Source of the DNA: Anaerolineales bacterium UBA2317
GTDB lineage: Bacteria; Chloroflexota; Anaerolineae; Anaerolineales; Villigracilaceae
DNA: 64,000 nucleotides
Direction of reading: 5' to 3'
Assembly: GCA_002345215.1 (NCBI GenBank)
Contig: DDVH01000015.1
Coordinates: 75,685-139,684, forward strand
Position numbers and translations under genes: made by a program. The notes under the pieces are model-generated. The model was given only the letters and a program-made list of their open reading frames with translations. It was not told where the DNA came from and did no database searches. Shown one piece after another: positions 57,026 through 64,000 of the stretch (positions are counted from its first letter, which is position 1; each line of letters starts with the position of its first letter).

Positions 57026-57908
57026 TCCTTATTCAAATCGTTGGAATTCACAAAAGCGTTGGGGCGAAGCCGAAAGTGCCTTGCGTGCGGCTGGTGTTGA
57101 TTTTGATTTATCTGTCTCTGAACACACTGACCATCTTATTTCTTTGGCGGCGGAAGCAGTGCAACAAGATTATAAAACTTTGATTGTCGCTGGGGGTGAT
57201 GGTTCGATTGGTGAAGTGATTAATGGCGCCGCGAAAAGTTGGGATGAAAAATCTGCATTTCCGATTACGATGGGAATTATTCCATTAGGTACAGCCAATG
57301 ATTTATCTGACAACATTGGAAACCCGCGTGATTTTTCTGCAGTGGCGCAAATGATTGCAAATAAAAAAACGCGGGCAATTGATTTATGCAAATGCAATGA
57401 ACGTTATTTTTTAAATAATTCTGCGGCGGGTTTAGAACCGTATGTGACAACTAAACAAGAAAAAATTAAAAATCTTTCTGGCGTGCCACGTTATTTGGTA
57501 GCGGCAGTGCAAGGCATTATGGATAGACCCAATTGGAAGGCAAAACTAGAATGGGATGGCGGTTCTTATGAAGGACCGATTAGTCTTGTTTCTGTTGGCA
57601 ATGGGCATCGCACTGGCGGAATATTTTATATGACTCCTCATGCTAATCCATTTGACGGAAAACTTACGTTTGTACACGCCTACCGAAGCACGCGTTTGGG
57701 TATGTTTCAGGTTTTACCAAAAGCCATGAAACCAGACAAAGGCAACATGGTTGAAATGGAAGATATACACGAAATTCATTGTACGCGTTTGAAAATTCAT
57801 CTTGATAAGCCCTCCCCTGCTCATACAGATGGCGAATTGTTTGATACTTGGCTAACTGATTTTGACTATAAGATTTTTCCGTCTGCGGTTCAGATGCTAG
57901 TGCCATAA
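57003..57908 (+). CDS. Diacylglycerol kinase-family lipid kinase (YegS/BmrU-like)
   Basis: A 301-residue DAGK catalytic-domain protein: HNPYSNRWNSQKRWGEAESALRAAGVDFDL, TLIVAGGDGSIGEVINGA (the GGDG nucleotide motif), MGIIPLGTANDLSDNIG, LNNSAAGLEPYVTTKQEK and LVSVGNGHRTGGIFYMTPHANPFDGKLTFVH, ending in HTDGELFDTWLTDFDYKIFPSAVQML. It phosphorylates diacylglycerol or a related lipid. ATG 57003 lies inside the end of the methyltransferase gene, so it is translationally coupled. Confidence 0.93.
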   Translation: MKIKILHNPYSNRWNSQKRWGEAESALRAAGVDFDLSVSEHTDHLISLAAEAVQQDYKTLIVAGGDGSIGEVINGAAKSWDEKSAFPITMGIIPLGTANDLSDNIGNPRDFSAVAQMIANKKTRAIDLCKCNERYFLNNSAAGLEPYVTTKQEKIKNLSGVPRYLVAAVQGIMDRPNWKAKLEWDGGSYEGPISLVSVGNGHRTGGIFYMTPHANPFDGKLTFVHAYRSTRLGMFQVLPKAMKPDKGNMVEMEDIHEIHCTRLKIHLDKPSPAHTDGELFDTWLTDFDYKIFPSAVQMLVP

Positions 57909-58042
57909 CGCTTCTTTACTAAGGTTGAACCTGTTCCAACCGCGTCAGCAGATTCTTAATCTTTACAGCAGGCAGTTATAAGTAAATCGCCATATAAACA
58001 CTAGTTAGCCGCCTCTGCCACAATCTAGGTTACAGCATAACA

Positions 58043-58537
58043 ATGTTTGAAATTGATTCCGCTAGCCAAAATGACCATAATCAAAAAAATAATTCTGAGC
58101 GTCCACGAACCTTGTTTACTATGCTTATTACAATTATTGCTCTCAGTTTCATAATTTTTTATTGTTTACTCATCCCTGCTACCACAGGACAATCATGCCT
58201 CAACCCTTACGATAGTAATATTCCTAACAAGGCTGAGAAAATATTTTTAGATCTGCTGGTCAATGGAATCGCAGAACAAGACTATGAGTTATTAGCAAAA
58301 ATTAGCAAGCCTAGTGGGCTTGTCCTATTAAAAGAATTGGAAATACCAGTAACCAAGAATTATGAGATTATCTCAGGTGATTATTTTCTTGGGGTTTACG
58401 AAAAACGCATCAAGTTTGATAATGGTTATGTAGTTCATATTACTTATGGCGGAAAGTGGTCGTGTCCCGACTTTTTTATAAGCGAGCAGGAAATATTTGA
58501 AAGAATTAATTTGCTAAGCATAAAGGTTATTGAATAA
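58043..58537 (+). CDS. Small membrane-anchored protein, unknown
   Basis: A 164-residue protein with a hydrophilic N-terminus, one membrane helix at about residues 28-52 (LFTMLITIIALSFIIFYCLLIP) and an external domain with KAEKIFLDLLVNGIAEQDYELLAKISKPSGLVLLKELEIPVTKNYEIISGDYF. No family is recognised. No Shine-Dalgarno is visible before ATG 58043. The gap to the upstream gene (133 bases) holds nothing I can name. Its end overlaps a possible TTG start of the next small gene. Confidence 0.6.
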   Translation: MFEIDSASQNDHNQKNNSERPRTLFTMLITIIALSFIIFYCLLIPATTGQSCLNPYDSNIPNKAEKIFLDLLVNGIAEQDYELLAKISKPSGLVLLKELEIPVTKNYEIISGDYFLGVYEKRIKFDNGYVVHITYGGKWSCPDFFISEQEIFERINLLSIKVIE

Positions 58538-58544
58538 TCAAACG

Positions 58545-58712
58545 ATGGCTAACAAAGAGTGCAGTAATTGTCTTGAAGTAAATCGCAAAAAAGTTACAAC
58601 TGCTCAAACTGGTGATAATGTGGGTGTATTAATAAAAGACCTCGAAGAAAAAGATATTCAACAAGGCGATATTTTGACAGGTTCTGAATTTGATTTCACT
58701 TGGAAACCATAG
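58545..58712 (+). CDS. Orphan EF-Tu domain II-like small protein
   Basis: A 55-residue protein: MANKECSNCLEVNRKKVTTAQTG, then DNVGVLIKDLEEKDIQQGDIL and TGSEFDFTWKP. The stretch TTAQTGDNVGVLIKDLEEKDIQQGDIL is like the end of EF-Tu domain II (A-x-x-GDNVGVLLRG...DVQRGQVL). Stand-alone copies of this beta-barrel part exist in Chloroflexota. It is half the size of a normal domain II, so it may be a truncated remnant; the CSNC start is unusual. Start by ATG 58545; the in-frame TTG 58530 is an alternative. No strong ribosome binding site. Confidence 0.5.
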   Translation: MANKECSNCLEVNRKKVTTAQTGDNVGVLIKDLEEKDIQQGDILTGSEFDFTWKP

Positions 58713-58742
58713 CAAGTATAGTAAATAACTTATAATACAATT

Positions 58743-59222
58743 ATGAAAAACAAAATTTTTTTACGCGACATGATTGATGATGACCTTGATATCCTTTTTC
58801 AAAATCAATTAGACCCCGAAGCCAATTACATGGCGGCGTTTACATCCAAAGACCCGACAAATCGAGAAGCGTTTAATGCCCATTGGAAAAAAATCATGGC
58901 AGATTCAACTGTCATCAACAAAACCATTATTTTCAATGGTGAAGTGATTGGAAGTGTTGCAAGTTATTATGAAGATGGCAGACCTGAAGTCACCTATTGG
59001 CTTGGGAGAGAATATTGGGGCAAAGGTTTAGCAACCATGGCATTGCGAGAATTTTTGGCAAATGTAAACACAACTCGACCGATGTATGCGCGTGTAGCAA
59101 AAGATAATATTGCTTCGAGGCGAGTGTTAGAGAAATGTGGCTTTCAAGTGATTGAAGAGGGAAAATGGTTTGCCAATGCACGCAATCAAGAAATTGATGA
59201 ATTACTTTTAGAATTGAAATAA
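58743..59222 (+). CDS. GNAT acetyltransferase
   Basis: A 159-residue acetyltransferase of the RimJ/RimL type: FLRDMIDDDLDILFQNQLDPEANYMAAFTSKDPTNREAF, VTYWLGREYWGKGLATMALREFLANV (acetyl-CoA binding Q/RxxGxG/A motif) and YARVAKDNIASRRVLEKCGFQVIEEGKWF. The substrate is unknown. ATG 58743 has TATAAT (58731-58736) with a gap of 6 bases and no Shine-Dalgarno, a strong leaderless candidate. It is followed ten bases later by the channel-like gene. Confidence 0.87.
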   Translation: MKNKIFLRDMIDDDLDILFQNQLDPEANYMAAFTSKDPTNREAFNAHWKKIMADSTVINKTIIFNGEVIGSVASYYEDGRPEVTYWLGREYWGKGLATMALREFLANVNTTRPMYARVAKDNIASRRVLEKCGFQVIEEGKWFANARNQEIDELLLELK

Positions 59223-59232
59223 AAGATATTTT

Positions 59233-59913
59233 ATGCTTAAGAATATAAATTCAAAACGAATCGCTTCTTTACACCCTTCTGCTTTTCTGCTGTTTGTGCA
59301 AATCTTTAGTTTATTCCTCTACGCAGGTTTTGAGGAAATTCCCTCTGGCAGAACGATGATTAGTGTTGTCGGCGTATTGGTTTTGGTGTTAGCAGTCTGG
59401 GTTGTGAATCGCAGTCCAGCCGATAATTGGGTGGCATGGACGCTTGCCATCTTAGCATTTGTATTATCAGTATCGGCAGAGTTATCAGCTAACTCTCTCG
59501 TTTTATTCAGTGCTTGCGTTGTGGAAGCGATTTTATATTTTTATGTAGCAGGCAGTCTCATCGCTTATATGATGGATGATAGCAACGTCACCACCGATGA
59601 GATGTTTGCCGCTGCCGCGACATTTACCGTGTTGGCTTGGGGATTCGCGTATTTATATTTGGCTTGTCAAATTATATTTCCTGATAGTTTTATCAATGCC
59701 GCCAATCAAACCAAGCCAGATACTTTCTTAGAATTATTATTTCTCAGTTTTGCAAACCTCTCTGCTACTGGGTTGAGCGATATTCTTCCTATCACACCTT
59801 ATGCGCGCGTCTTAGCTATGCTTGAGCAGTTTGCAGGTGTAGCATACATTACCGTTGTCGTTTCGAGATTAGTCGGCTTGACGATGCTACGGCACAAGCA
59901 TACTCACCAGTAA
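59233..59913 (+). CDS. Ion-channel-like membrane protein
   Basis: A 226-residue protein with six hydrophobic segments; the last two frame a pore-like loop (FLELLFLSFANLSATGLSDILPITPYARVLAMLEQFAGVAYITVVVSRLVGL). This matches the topology of two-TM potassium channels (Ion_trans_2), but the filter position reads S-A-T-G-L-S-D instead of TVGYGD, so selectivity for K+ is doubtful. The first four helices form a separate bundle (VVGVLVLVLAVWVV, LFSACVVEAILYFYV). No ligand or RCK domain is present. It may be a cation leak channel or non-channel relative. Confidence 0.65.
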   Translation: MLKNINSKRIASLHPSAFLLFVQIFSLFLYAGFEEIPSGRTMISVVGVLVLVLAVWVVNRSPADNWVAWTLAILAFVLSVSAELSANSLVLFSACVVEAILYFYVAGSLIAYMMDDSNVTTDEMFAAAATFTVLAWGFAYLYLACQIIFPDSFINAANQTKPDTFLELLFLSFANLSATGLSDILPITPYARVLAMLEQFAGVAYITVVVSRLVGLTMLRHKHTHQ

Positions 59914-59932
59914 ATTCATGGTTCTTGAAAGG

Positions 59933-60343
59933 CTAAAGAATTTCATCAGTGACTTCACCTGCACAACGTACAAAATCTAATACAACTGGGACATTACGCA
60001 TGAGATATCCCATATTGCCATTAACTTTTAATTTTTGAGTCATCATAGCAGTGACCGGGTTAAGTTTTCCGTTTAATACGTCGGTAATGTTTTTGTATGA
60101 GGAAGTTAAAGTAAAGGCTGGGGATGGGCGGGTAGATGCATCGGGGTTGTATTATGCCACACGACAAGTGCCATGCCACAAGTCTAAATAAAAAGTGAGG
60201 CGGTCTTTAAGAGTGTCATCAGGTTCAATGATGAAGAGTAAATCGCCTTCCCAATCTTTGGCAATTTGCTGATGTTTTTCATCTGAATTAATTTTTTCTT
60301 GTAATGCTTTTAACCATGCTTCACTCGGAAACGTAGCAGACAT
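59933..60343 (-). pseudogene. SCP2 sterol-binding-like protein broken by TAA
   Basis: The frame from ATG 60343 reads WLKALQEKINSDEKHQQIAKDWEGDLLFIIEPDDTLKDRLTFYLDLWHGTCRVA, then TAA at 60154-60152, then YNPDASTRPSPAFTLTSSYKNITDVLNGKLNPVTAMMTQKLKVNGNMGYLMRNVPVVLDFVRCAGEVTDEIL to TAG at 59935-59933, in the same frame. Together these form an ordinary SCP2-like lipid-binding domain of about 136 residues, with GKLNP and KLKVNGNM. The stop falls where a Glu codon (GAA) would fit, a single-base nonsense change. It is a recent pseudogene or an assembly error. TAA is not recoded by selenocysteine. Confidence 0.8.
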
Positions 60344-60404
60344 ATCTAATCTCCAAAATAATAGAATGATTGTATCATTGAGAAAAAGTTAACATTAAAC
60401 ATCC

Positions 60405-60433
60405 TTGCGGAATTGCTAAAAATAGTCTATCCT
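60405..60433 (+). promoter_or_regulatory. Promoter of the amino-acid ABC operon
   Basis: TTGCGG (60405-60410), 17-base spacer, TATCCT (60428-60433), about 70 bases before ATG 60506. Moderate match only. Confidence 0.5.
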
Positions 60434-60505
60434 TAAAGTACGGAATGAAATCATTTCGTGGCAACGCAAGTTGTCAAATCTTTCTAATTCTCTCGGAGGA
60501 GAAAA

Positions 60506-61396
60506 ATGAAAAAACTTCTTACTTTGGTAAGCCTTTTAGTTGTGGCTTCCCTCGCCCTCACCGCTTGCGGTGGTAGTGGCTCATCCGCATCCGATTTACT
60601 CGGTGCAATTCAAGAACGTGGTTACATTATGGTGTCATCTGACCCGAATTATGAACCCGCTTCTTTCCTCAATACATCTGGCACACGCCCAGCGGATACA
60701 AAATGCCCTGAAGGTGCATTGACCACTGCTGAAATGCAAGGCTTCGATGTAGATGTTGCCAAAGCCATTGGTGATTCACTCAGTGTTGAAACTTGTTTCC
60801 CAACCCCATCTTGGGATGCCATCACCGCTGGTAACTGGGCAGACCAATGGGATGTAAGCGTTGGTTCTATGACCATTACTGTTGAACGCCAAGCCGTATT
60901 AGATTTCAGCGTTCCTTACTATGGAACCCCTGCCATTGTAGCAGTGCCTACTGATTCAACAGCCGCTTCTTTAGATGATTTGGCTGGACAAGCACTTTGT
61001 GTTGGCGCTTCAACCACCTATGAAACTTGGCTCAACGGCGGAGACCTTGGTCCTAGCATTGCAGTTTTCTCTCCTGCTCCTGCTGGCATTACAGTTGTCT
61101 CGTTACCTACCGACCAAGAATGTGCGCAAGCACTTTCACGTGGTGAATTTGCTGGTTATGTCACTGCTTCTACAGTAGTAGATTCAAACATTGCCGACGG
61201 CTTGGAAGTTAAATATCTTGGTGATGCAGTTTTCACCGAAGTTCTTGCCGCCGCATTTGACCGTTCATCCTCATTGGATACTACCTCCTTACGCACCGCA
61301 GTGGATGAATTGTTCACTGCCATGCACGGCGATGGTAGACTCACTGCTCTTTCTGAACAATGGTTCGGAACAGACTTGACCCAAGTTAGCCAATAA
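60506..61396 (+). CDS. Amino-acid ABC transporter substrate-binding lipoprotein
   Basis: A 296-residue family 3 periplasmic-type binding protein: lipobox LALTACGGSG, a first lobe with IMVSSDPNYEPASFLNTS, TAEMQGFDVDVAKAIGDSLSVETCFPTPSWDAITAGNWADQWDVSVGSMTITVERQAVLDFSVPYYGTPA, and a second lobe with DLAGQALCVGASTTYETWLNG and QECAQALSRGEFAGYVTAS. GGAGGAG precedes ATG 60506. It delivers a polar amino acid to the permease encoded downstream. An unusual insert with TKCPEGA and three to four cysteines in the mature part suggests disulfides. A terminator-like palindrome separates it from the permease gene. Confidence 0.93.
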   Translation: MKKLLTLVSLLVVASLALTACGGSGSSASDLLGAIQERGYIMVSSDPNYEPASFLNTSGTRPADTKCPEGALTTAEMQGFDVDVAKAIGDSLSVETCFPTPSWDAITAGNWADQWDVSVGSMTITVERQAVLDFSVPYYGTPAIVAVPTDSTAASLDDLAGQALCVGASTTYETWLNGGDLGPSIAVFSPAPAGITVVSLPTDQECAQALSRGEFAGYVTASTVVDSNIADGLEVKYLGDAVFTEVLAAAFDRSSSLDTTSLRTAVDELFTAMHGDGRLTALSEQWFGTDLTQVSQ

Positions 61397-61411
61397 TTAT
61401 TAAGTTGTACC

Positions 61412-61444
61412 AAAGGGAAGCGGCTCGCGAGCCGCTTCCCTTTT
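61412..61444 (+). terminator. Strong partial terminator between binding-protein and permease genes
   Basis: A 32-base perfect palindrome (AAAGGGAAGCGGCTCG and its complement) followed by T, 15 bases after the binding-protein stop. It probably limits read-through into the permease genes and stabilises the upstream mRNA. Confidence 0.88.
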
Positions 61445-61471
61445 CATTTCAGCAAGTGTGAGGAGTGTTAC

Positions 61472-62422
61472 ATGAATACTTCTAATCAAAAATCACAGGC
61501 GGAATTATTATTTGAAGCACAAGAAAAAAAGAAACGAATTTTCCGCCGTAATGTAGTTTTATCTTGGTTGGGTTTATTACTATTTATGATTGTGATGTTT
61601 AGCGGAGTCGAAATTCGGTCTGCCAATAACACCACCACTTTTTCCACTTGGAAGTTCGATAACATTATCGAAAACGGTATCGAAAAACGCACCAGAGTAG
61701 AAACAGTTCAATTCTCTTTACCGTTTGGTTTATCCAATGATGGCATCAGCCTTGCCACCATTTTAATTGATGGTGAGTTTATTTCTAATAACTTAAACTT
61801 CGTTGCAGGTGGTATTGCCCAAACGATTCAAATTTCTATCCTTTCGATTATTTTTGCAATTATTCTAGCTTTACTTGCCGCGTTGGGGCGTTTATCAAGT
61901 AATCCATTTATTTATGCACTTAGCACATTTTATGTTTCATTGATTCGCGGTACGCCTTTGTATTTACAAATCTTCTTTTTCTTTTTGGCATTGCCGCAAT
62001 TAGGTATTGTATTAAAAGGTTTAACAGCAGGTGTTATTGCGTTGGGTCTTAATTACGGCGCATACATGAGCGAGACCTTTCGGGCAGGCATTGCATCAGT
62101 CAGTAAAGGGCAAAGAGAAGCCGCAATTGCACTGGGCATGACTCCCAGTCAGACCATGAGGCGGATTATTCTGCCACAAGCGCTGAGGTTTGCAATTCCC
62201 CCAATGGGCAATGATTTTATATCCATGACGAAAGATTCAGCATTAGTCTCTGCCACAGGATTTGTGCAGGAGTTGATGTGGCGGGCAACAAAAGTTGGGC
62301 GAGCAGAATTTCGTAATTTAGAAGCGTTGGTGATGGCGGCAATTTTTTATTGGGTCATGACATTATTACTCACATCCATTCAAGCACGTTTAGAAGCCCG
62401 CCTTTCTAAAGGAGACCGCTAA
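61472..62422 (+). CDS. Amino-acid ABC transporter permease
   Basis: A 316-residue HisM/GlnP-type permease with a single N-terminal helix, then about 100 residues of extracytoplasmic insert (FSTWKFDNIIENGIEKRTRVETV...), and a five-helix core: IAQTIQISILSIIFAIILALLAALGRLSS, FYVSLIRGTPLYLQIFFFFLAL, the EAA loop in GQREAAIALGMTPSQTMRRIILPQALRFAIPPMGNDFISMTKDSALVS. The binding and ATPase genes flank it. ATG 61472 follows GGAG. The N-terminal insert is longer than in E. coli GlnP. Substrate: polar amino acid, by family. Confidence 0.9.
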   Translation: MNTSNQKSQAELLFEAQEKKKRIFRRNVVLSWLGLLLFMIVMFSGVEIRSANNTTTFSTWKFDNIIENGIEKRTRVETVQFSLPFGLSNDGISLATILIDGEFISNNLNFVAGGIAQTIQISILSIIFAIILALLAALGRLSSNPFIYALSTFYVSLIRGTPLYLQIFFFFLALPQLGIVLKGLTAGVIALGLNYGAYMSETFRAGIASVSKGQREAAIALGMTPSQTMRRIILPQALRFAIPPMGNDFISMTKDSALVSATGFVQELMWRATKVGRAEFRNLEALVMAAIFYWVMTLLLTSIQARLEARLSKGDR

Positions 62423-62423
62423 C

Positions 62424-63188
62424 ATGCATCATCCTATTGTAAAAATTTCTAACCTAGATAAATATTTTGGTCACTTGCACGTGTTGAAAAATATCAGTGT
62501 AGAAGTACCTGAAAAACAAGTGGTCTGTTTAATTGGTAGAAGCGGTTCAGGCAAAAGCACTTTATTGCGTTGCATTAATTTTCTAGAAGACCCATCACAT
62601 GGAACCATTGAAGTGGATGGCATAAAAGTTGAAGCTGAAGGTAAAGGCAGAGAACATCAAAACTTAATCCATGATGTACGCTTGAAGACAGGCATGGTGT
62701 TTCAAGAATTCAATTTATTCCCGCACATGACTGTTTTAGAAAATGTAATTGAAGGTCCAGTTATCGTTAAAGGTATGGATAAGCAAAAAGCGATTGAACT
62801 TGCTGAACAAAATTTAGATAGCGTTGGCATGTTATTCAAAAAAGATGAATATCCACTGCGTTTATCGGGCGGGCAAAAACAACGTGTTGCTATTGCACGT
62901 GCATTGACCATGGAACCGCGTGTGATGTTATTCGATGAACCCACCTCCGCGCTTGACCCTGAATTAATCGGCGAAGTATTAAACGTGATGAAAAAAGTTG
63001 CCCAAGAAGGTATGACCATGATTGTCGTCACACATGAAATGGGTTTTGCCCGCGAAGTAGCAGATAGAGTCATTGTAATGTCTGAAGGTGAATTAATCGA
63101 AGATGCAACACCCATAGAATTATTCGCTCACCCTAAAGACCCGCGCACCAAAGCGTTAATTGACCGTTATCGTTCTGGCGAATCATAA
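62424..63188 (+). CDS. Amino-acid ABC transporter ATP-binding protein
   Basis: A 254-residue ABC ATPase: Walker A GRSGSGKSTLL, Q-loop VFQEFNLFPHMTVLENV, signature RLSGGQKQRVAIARAL, Walker B VMLFDEPTSALDPEL and H-loop VTHEMGFAREVADRV, all intact. The order and residues are those of polar amino-acid (GlnQ/HisP) ATPases. ATG 62424 is one base after the permease stop. Completes a binding protein/permease/ATPase operon. Confidence 0.95.
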   Translation: MHHPIVKISNLDKYFGHLHVLKNISVEVPEKQVVCLIGRSGSGKSTLLRCINFLEDPSHGTIEVDGIKVEAEGKGREHQNLIHDVRLKTGMVFQEFNLFPHMTVLENVIEGPVIVKGMDKQKAIELAEQNLDSVGMLFKKDEYPLRLSGGQKQRVAIARALTMEPRVMLFDEPTSALDPELIGEVLNVMKKVAQEGMTMIVVTHEMGFAREVADRVIVMSEGELIEDATPIELFAHPKDPRTKALIDRYRSGES

Positions 63189-63207
63189 AAGGAAGAGGAG
63201 ATATAAA

Positions 63208-63561
63208 ATGAAATCTGATTTCAAATTTACAAGTGAAAAAATTGATCAACTCGGTAAACCTCCAGCAACCGTTTTTCATTTACATGGTTGGTTAGATGCA
63301 CAAAGCGAAAAACTTTTATTATCCGCAATGGAAGAAGCACGGGCAACAGGCACAAATACTATTATTTTAAATTTAGAAGAATTAACCATGCTTACCAGCA
63401 TGGGCATTCGTACTATTCAAAAAGCACAAAAAATGTTTGAAAGTGATTCAGCTATTAAGTTATGTAATGCACCTCCAAATGTATATCATGTTCTAAAATT
63501 ATCTGGCTTTTTACAATTTATGCCCGTTTATGAAAGTTTAGAAGCCGCATTGAGTGCTTAG
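63208..63561 (+). CDS. STAS-domain protein
   Basis: A 117-residue STAS domain: VFHLHGWLDAQSEKLLLSAMEEARATG, IILNLEELTMLTSMGIRTIQKAQKMF (the S of TSMGI is the family phospho-acceptor position) and KLCNAPPNVYHVLKLSGFLQFMPVYESLEAAL. An anti-anti-sigma-like switch protein. ATG 63208 follows GGAAGAGGAG; the longer frame from 63160 would overlap the ATPase gene. It starts 19 bases after the ATPase gene and is probably cotranscribed. No kinase partner is encoded in the window. Confidence 0.87.
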   Translation: MKSDFKFTSEKIDQLGKPPATVFHLHGWLDAQSEKLLLSAMEEARATGTNTIILNLEELTMLTSMGIRTIQKAQKMFESDSAIKLCNAPPNVYHVLKLSGFLQFMPVYESLEAALSA

Positions 63562-63565
63562 TTAA

Positions 63566-64000
63566 ATGACTATCGCCATCACTAGAAAAATTAGCCCAAG
63601 TTTTAACGAATGTGAAATCACACATATTGAGCGCATTCCCATTGATTTAGAAATTGCACGCCAGCAACATACCGAATATGTTCACGCGCTTGAAGAAGTA
63701 GGCTGTGAAGTTATTGAACTTCCTGAAGAGCCTGAATTGCCCGATTCTGTTTTTGTAGAAGATACTGCCTTTATTCTCCCTGAACTTGCAGTCATCACCC
63801 GCCCAGGTGCCGATTCACGCAAACCTGAAACCGAAACGATTATCAAAGCCTTGTCACCATATAAGGCATTGATTCACGTCAGCGAGCCTGCCACAATTGA
63901 TGGCGGTGATGTGCTTGTGCTTGATAAAAAAATTTACGTTGGTTTATCCACACGTAGTAACCCATTCGCCATCGAACAACTTAATCAATTGTTAAATCAA
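63566..64000 (+). CDS. N(G),N(G)-dimethylarginine dimethylaminohydrolase-like protein, N-terminal part
   Basis: The first 145 residues of a guanidine-modifying enzyme (arginine deiminase superfamily): MTIAITRKISPSFNECEITHIERIPIDLEIARQQH, LPDSVFVEDTAFILPELAVITRPGADSRKPET and ATIDGGDVLVLDKKIYVGLSTRSNP. VFVEDTA, RPGA and DGGDV match the DDAH substrate-binding core, which cleaves methylarginines to citrulline and methylamines. The catalytic Cys lies beyond the window. ATG 63566 is five bases after the STAS stop with no strong ribosome binding site. Partial at the right edge. Confidence 0.88.
   Translation, partial: MTIAITRKISPSFNECEITHIERIPIDLEIARQQHTEYVHALEEVGCEVIELPEEPELPDSVFVEDTAFILPELAVITRPGADSRKPETETIIKALSPYKALIHVSEPATIDGGDVLVLDKKIYVGLSTRSNPFAIEQLNQLLNQ

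Noticed and set aside
1..64000. Genome-wide reassignment of TGA to Trp or Gly (code 4 or 25)
   Set aside because: TGA ends many intact genes here, for example the response regulator, KH-domain and AhpD-like genes, and Trp is encoded by TGG throughout.
1..64000. CRISPR array, prophage or transposase
   Set aside because: No regularly spaced direct repeats, phage structural genes or transposase motifs were seen; repeats are short palindromic elements only.

Overview
The window looks like a chromosomal segment of a Chloroflexota bacterium of the Anaerolineae type. It is moderately AT-rich, with many small lipoproteins carrying Thr/Pro-rich linkers, a topoisomerase I with an extra N-terminal zinc ribbon, a roadblock/V4R/response-regulator cluster, several families of short palindromic dispersed repeats and short intergenic gaps. 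The assignment rests on protein family style and gene content; no rRNA is present. No gene-free stretch exceeds about 300 bases, and I see no prophage, insertion sequence or CRISPR array.

Layout. 1-3.2 kb: end of a homogentisate dioxygenase, two lipoproteins and a decayed RHS toxin-tip fragment. 3.2-8 kb (minus strand): typA, a polyprenol-phosphate mannosyltransferase, and a signalling set (roadblock, V4R protein, response regulator with dead GGDEF) with a good promoter and operator-like palindrome. 8-8.4 kb: tRNA-Asp and tRNA-Leu. 8.4-20.6 kb: dgt, greA, a membrane protein, topA, manC, dprA, then rimM-khpA-rpsP, separated from ffh by three plus-strand genes. 20.8-31 kb: UMF1-type MFS transporter, membrane proteins, a thioredoxin-like lipoprotein, a P5C-dehydrogenase-like enzyme with a lysine-rich tail, a CoA-transferase A/hydrolase/B operon and a TPR membrane protein. 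31-42.5 kb: HAD, EamA, STAS, RarA, phosphatase, AhpD-like protein, GNAT, Smr, a ligase-peptidase fusion, HNH protein, aminotransferase and a small-protein gene. 42.6-52.2 kb (minus): secreted and surface proteins including two large SUMF1-like lipoproteins, and an acyl-CoA synthetase. 52.3-64 kb (plus): small zinc-ribbon proteins, OsmC, upp, duplicated DUF1801 genes, a methyltransferase, a lipid kinase, an ion-channel-like protein, an amino-acid ABC transporter, a STAS protein and the start of a DDAH-like gene.

The most striking result is three genes interrupted by a single in-frame TGA exactly where a redox or cysteine-rich motif is expected: a thioredoxin-like lipoprotein (UxxC), an AhpD-like protein (CxxU) and a SAM-dependent methyltransferase (UC). 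Each TGA is followed 21-27 nt later by a hairpin whose small apical loop has a G near its 5' side. Two of the hairpins share the same nine-base apex. I read these as three selenoproteins of an organism that uses selenocysteine; ordinary ORF calling would split each in two. Two other genes (RHS tip, SCP2-like) are broken by TAA and look like true pseudogenes.

A second theme is transcript starts: several plus-strand genes have a TATAAT-like hexamer only 6-9 nt before the ATG and no Shine-Dalgarno, which suggests leaderless mRNAs. A 33-codon leaderless ORF followed directly by a strong terminator may be an undescribed small protein.
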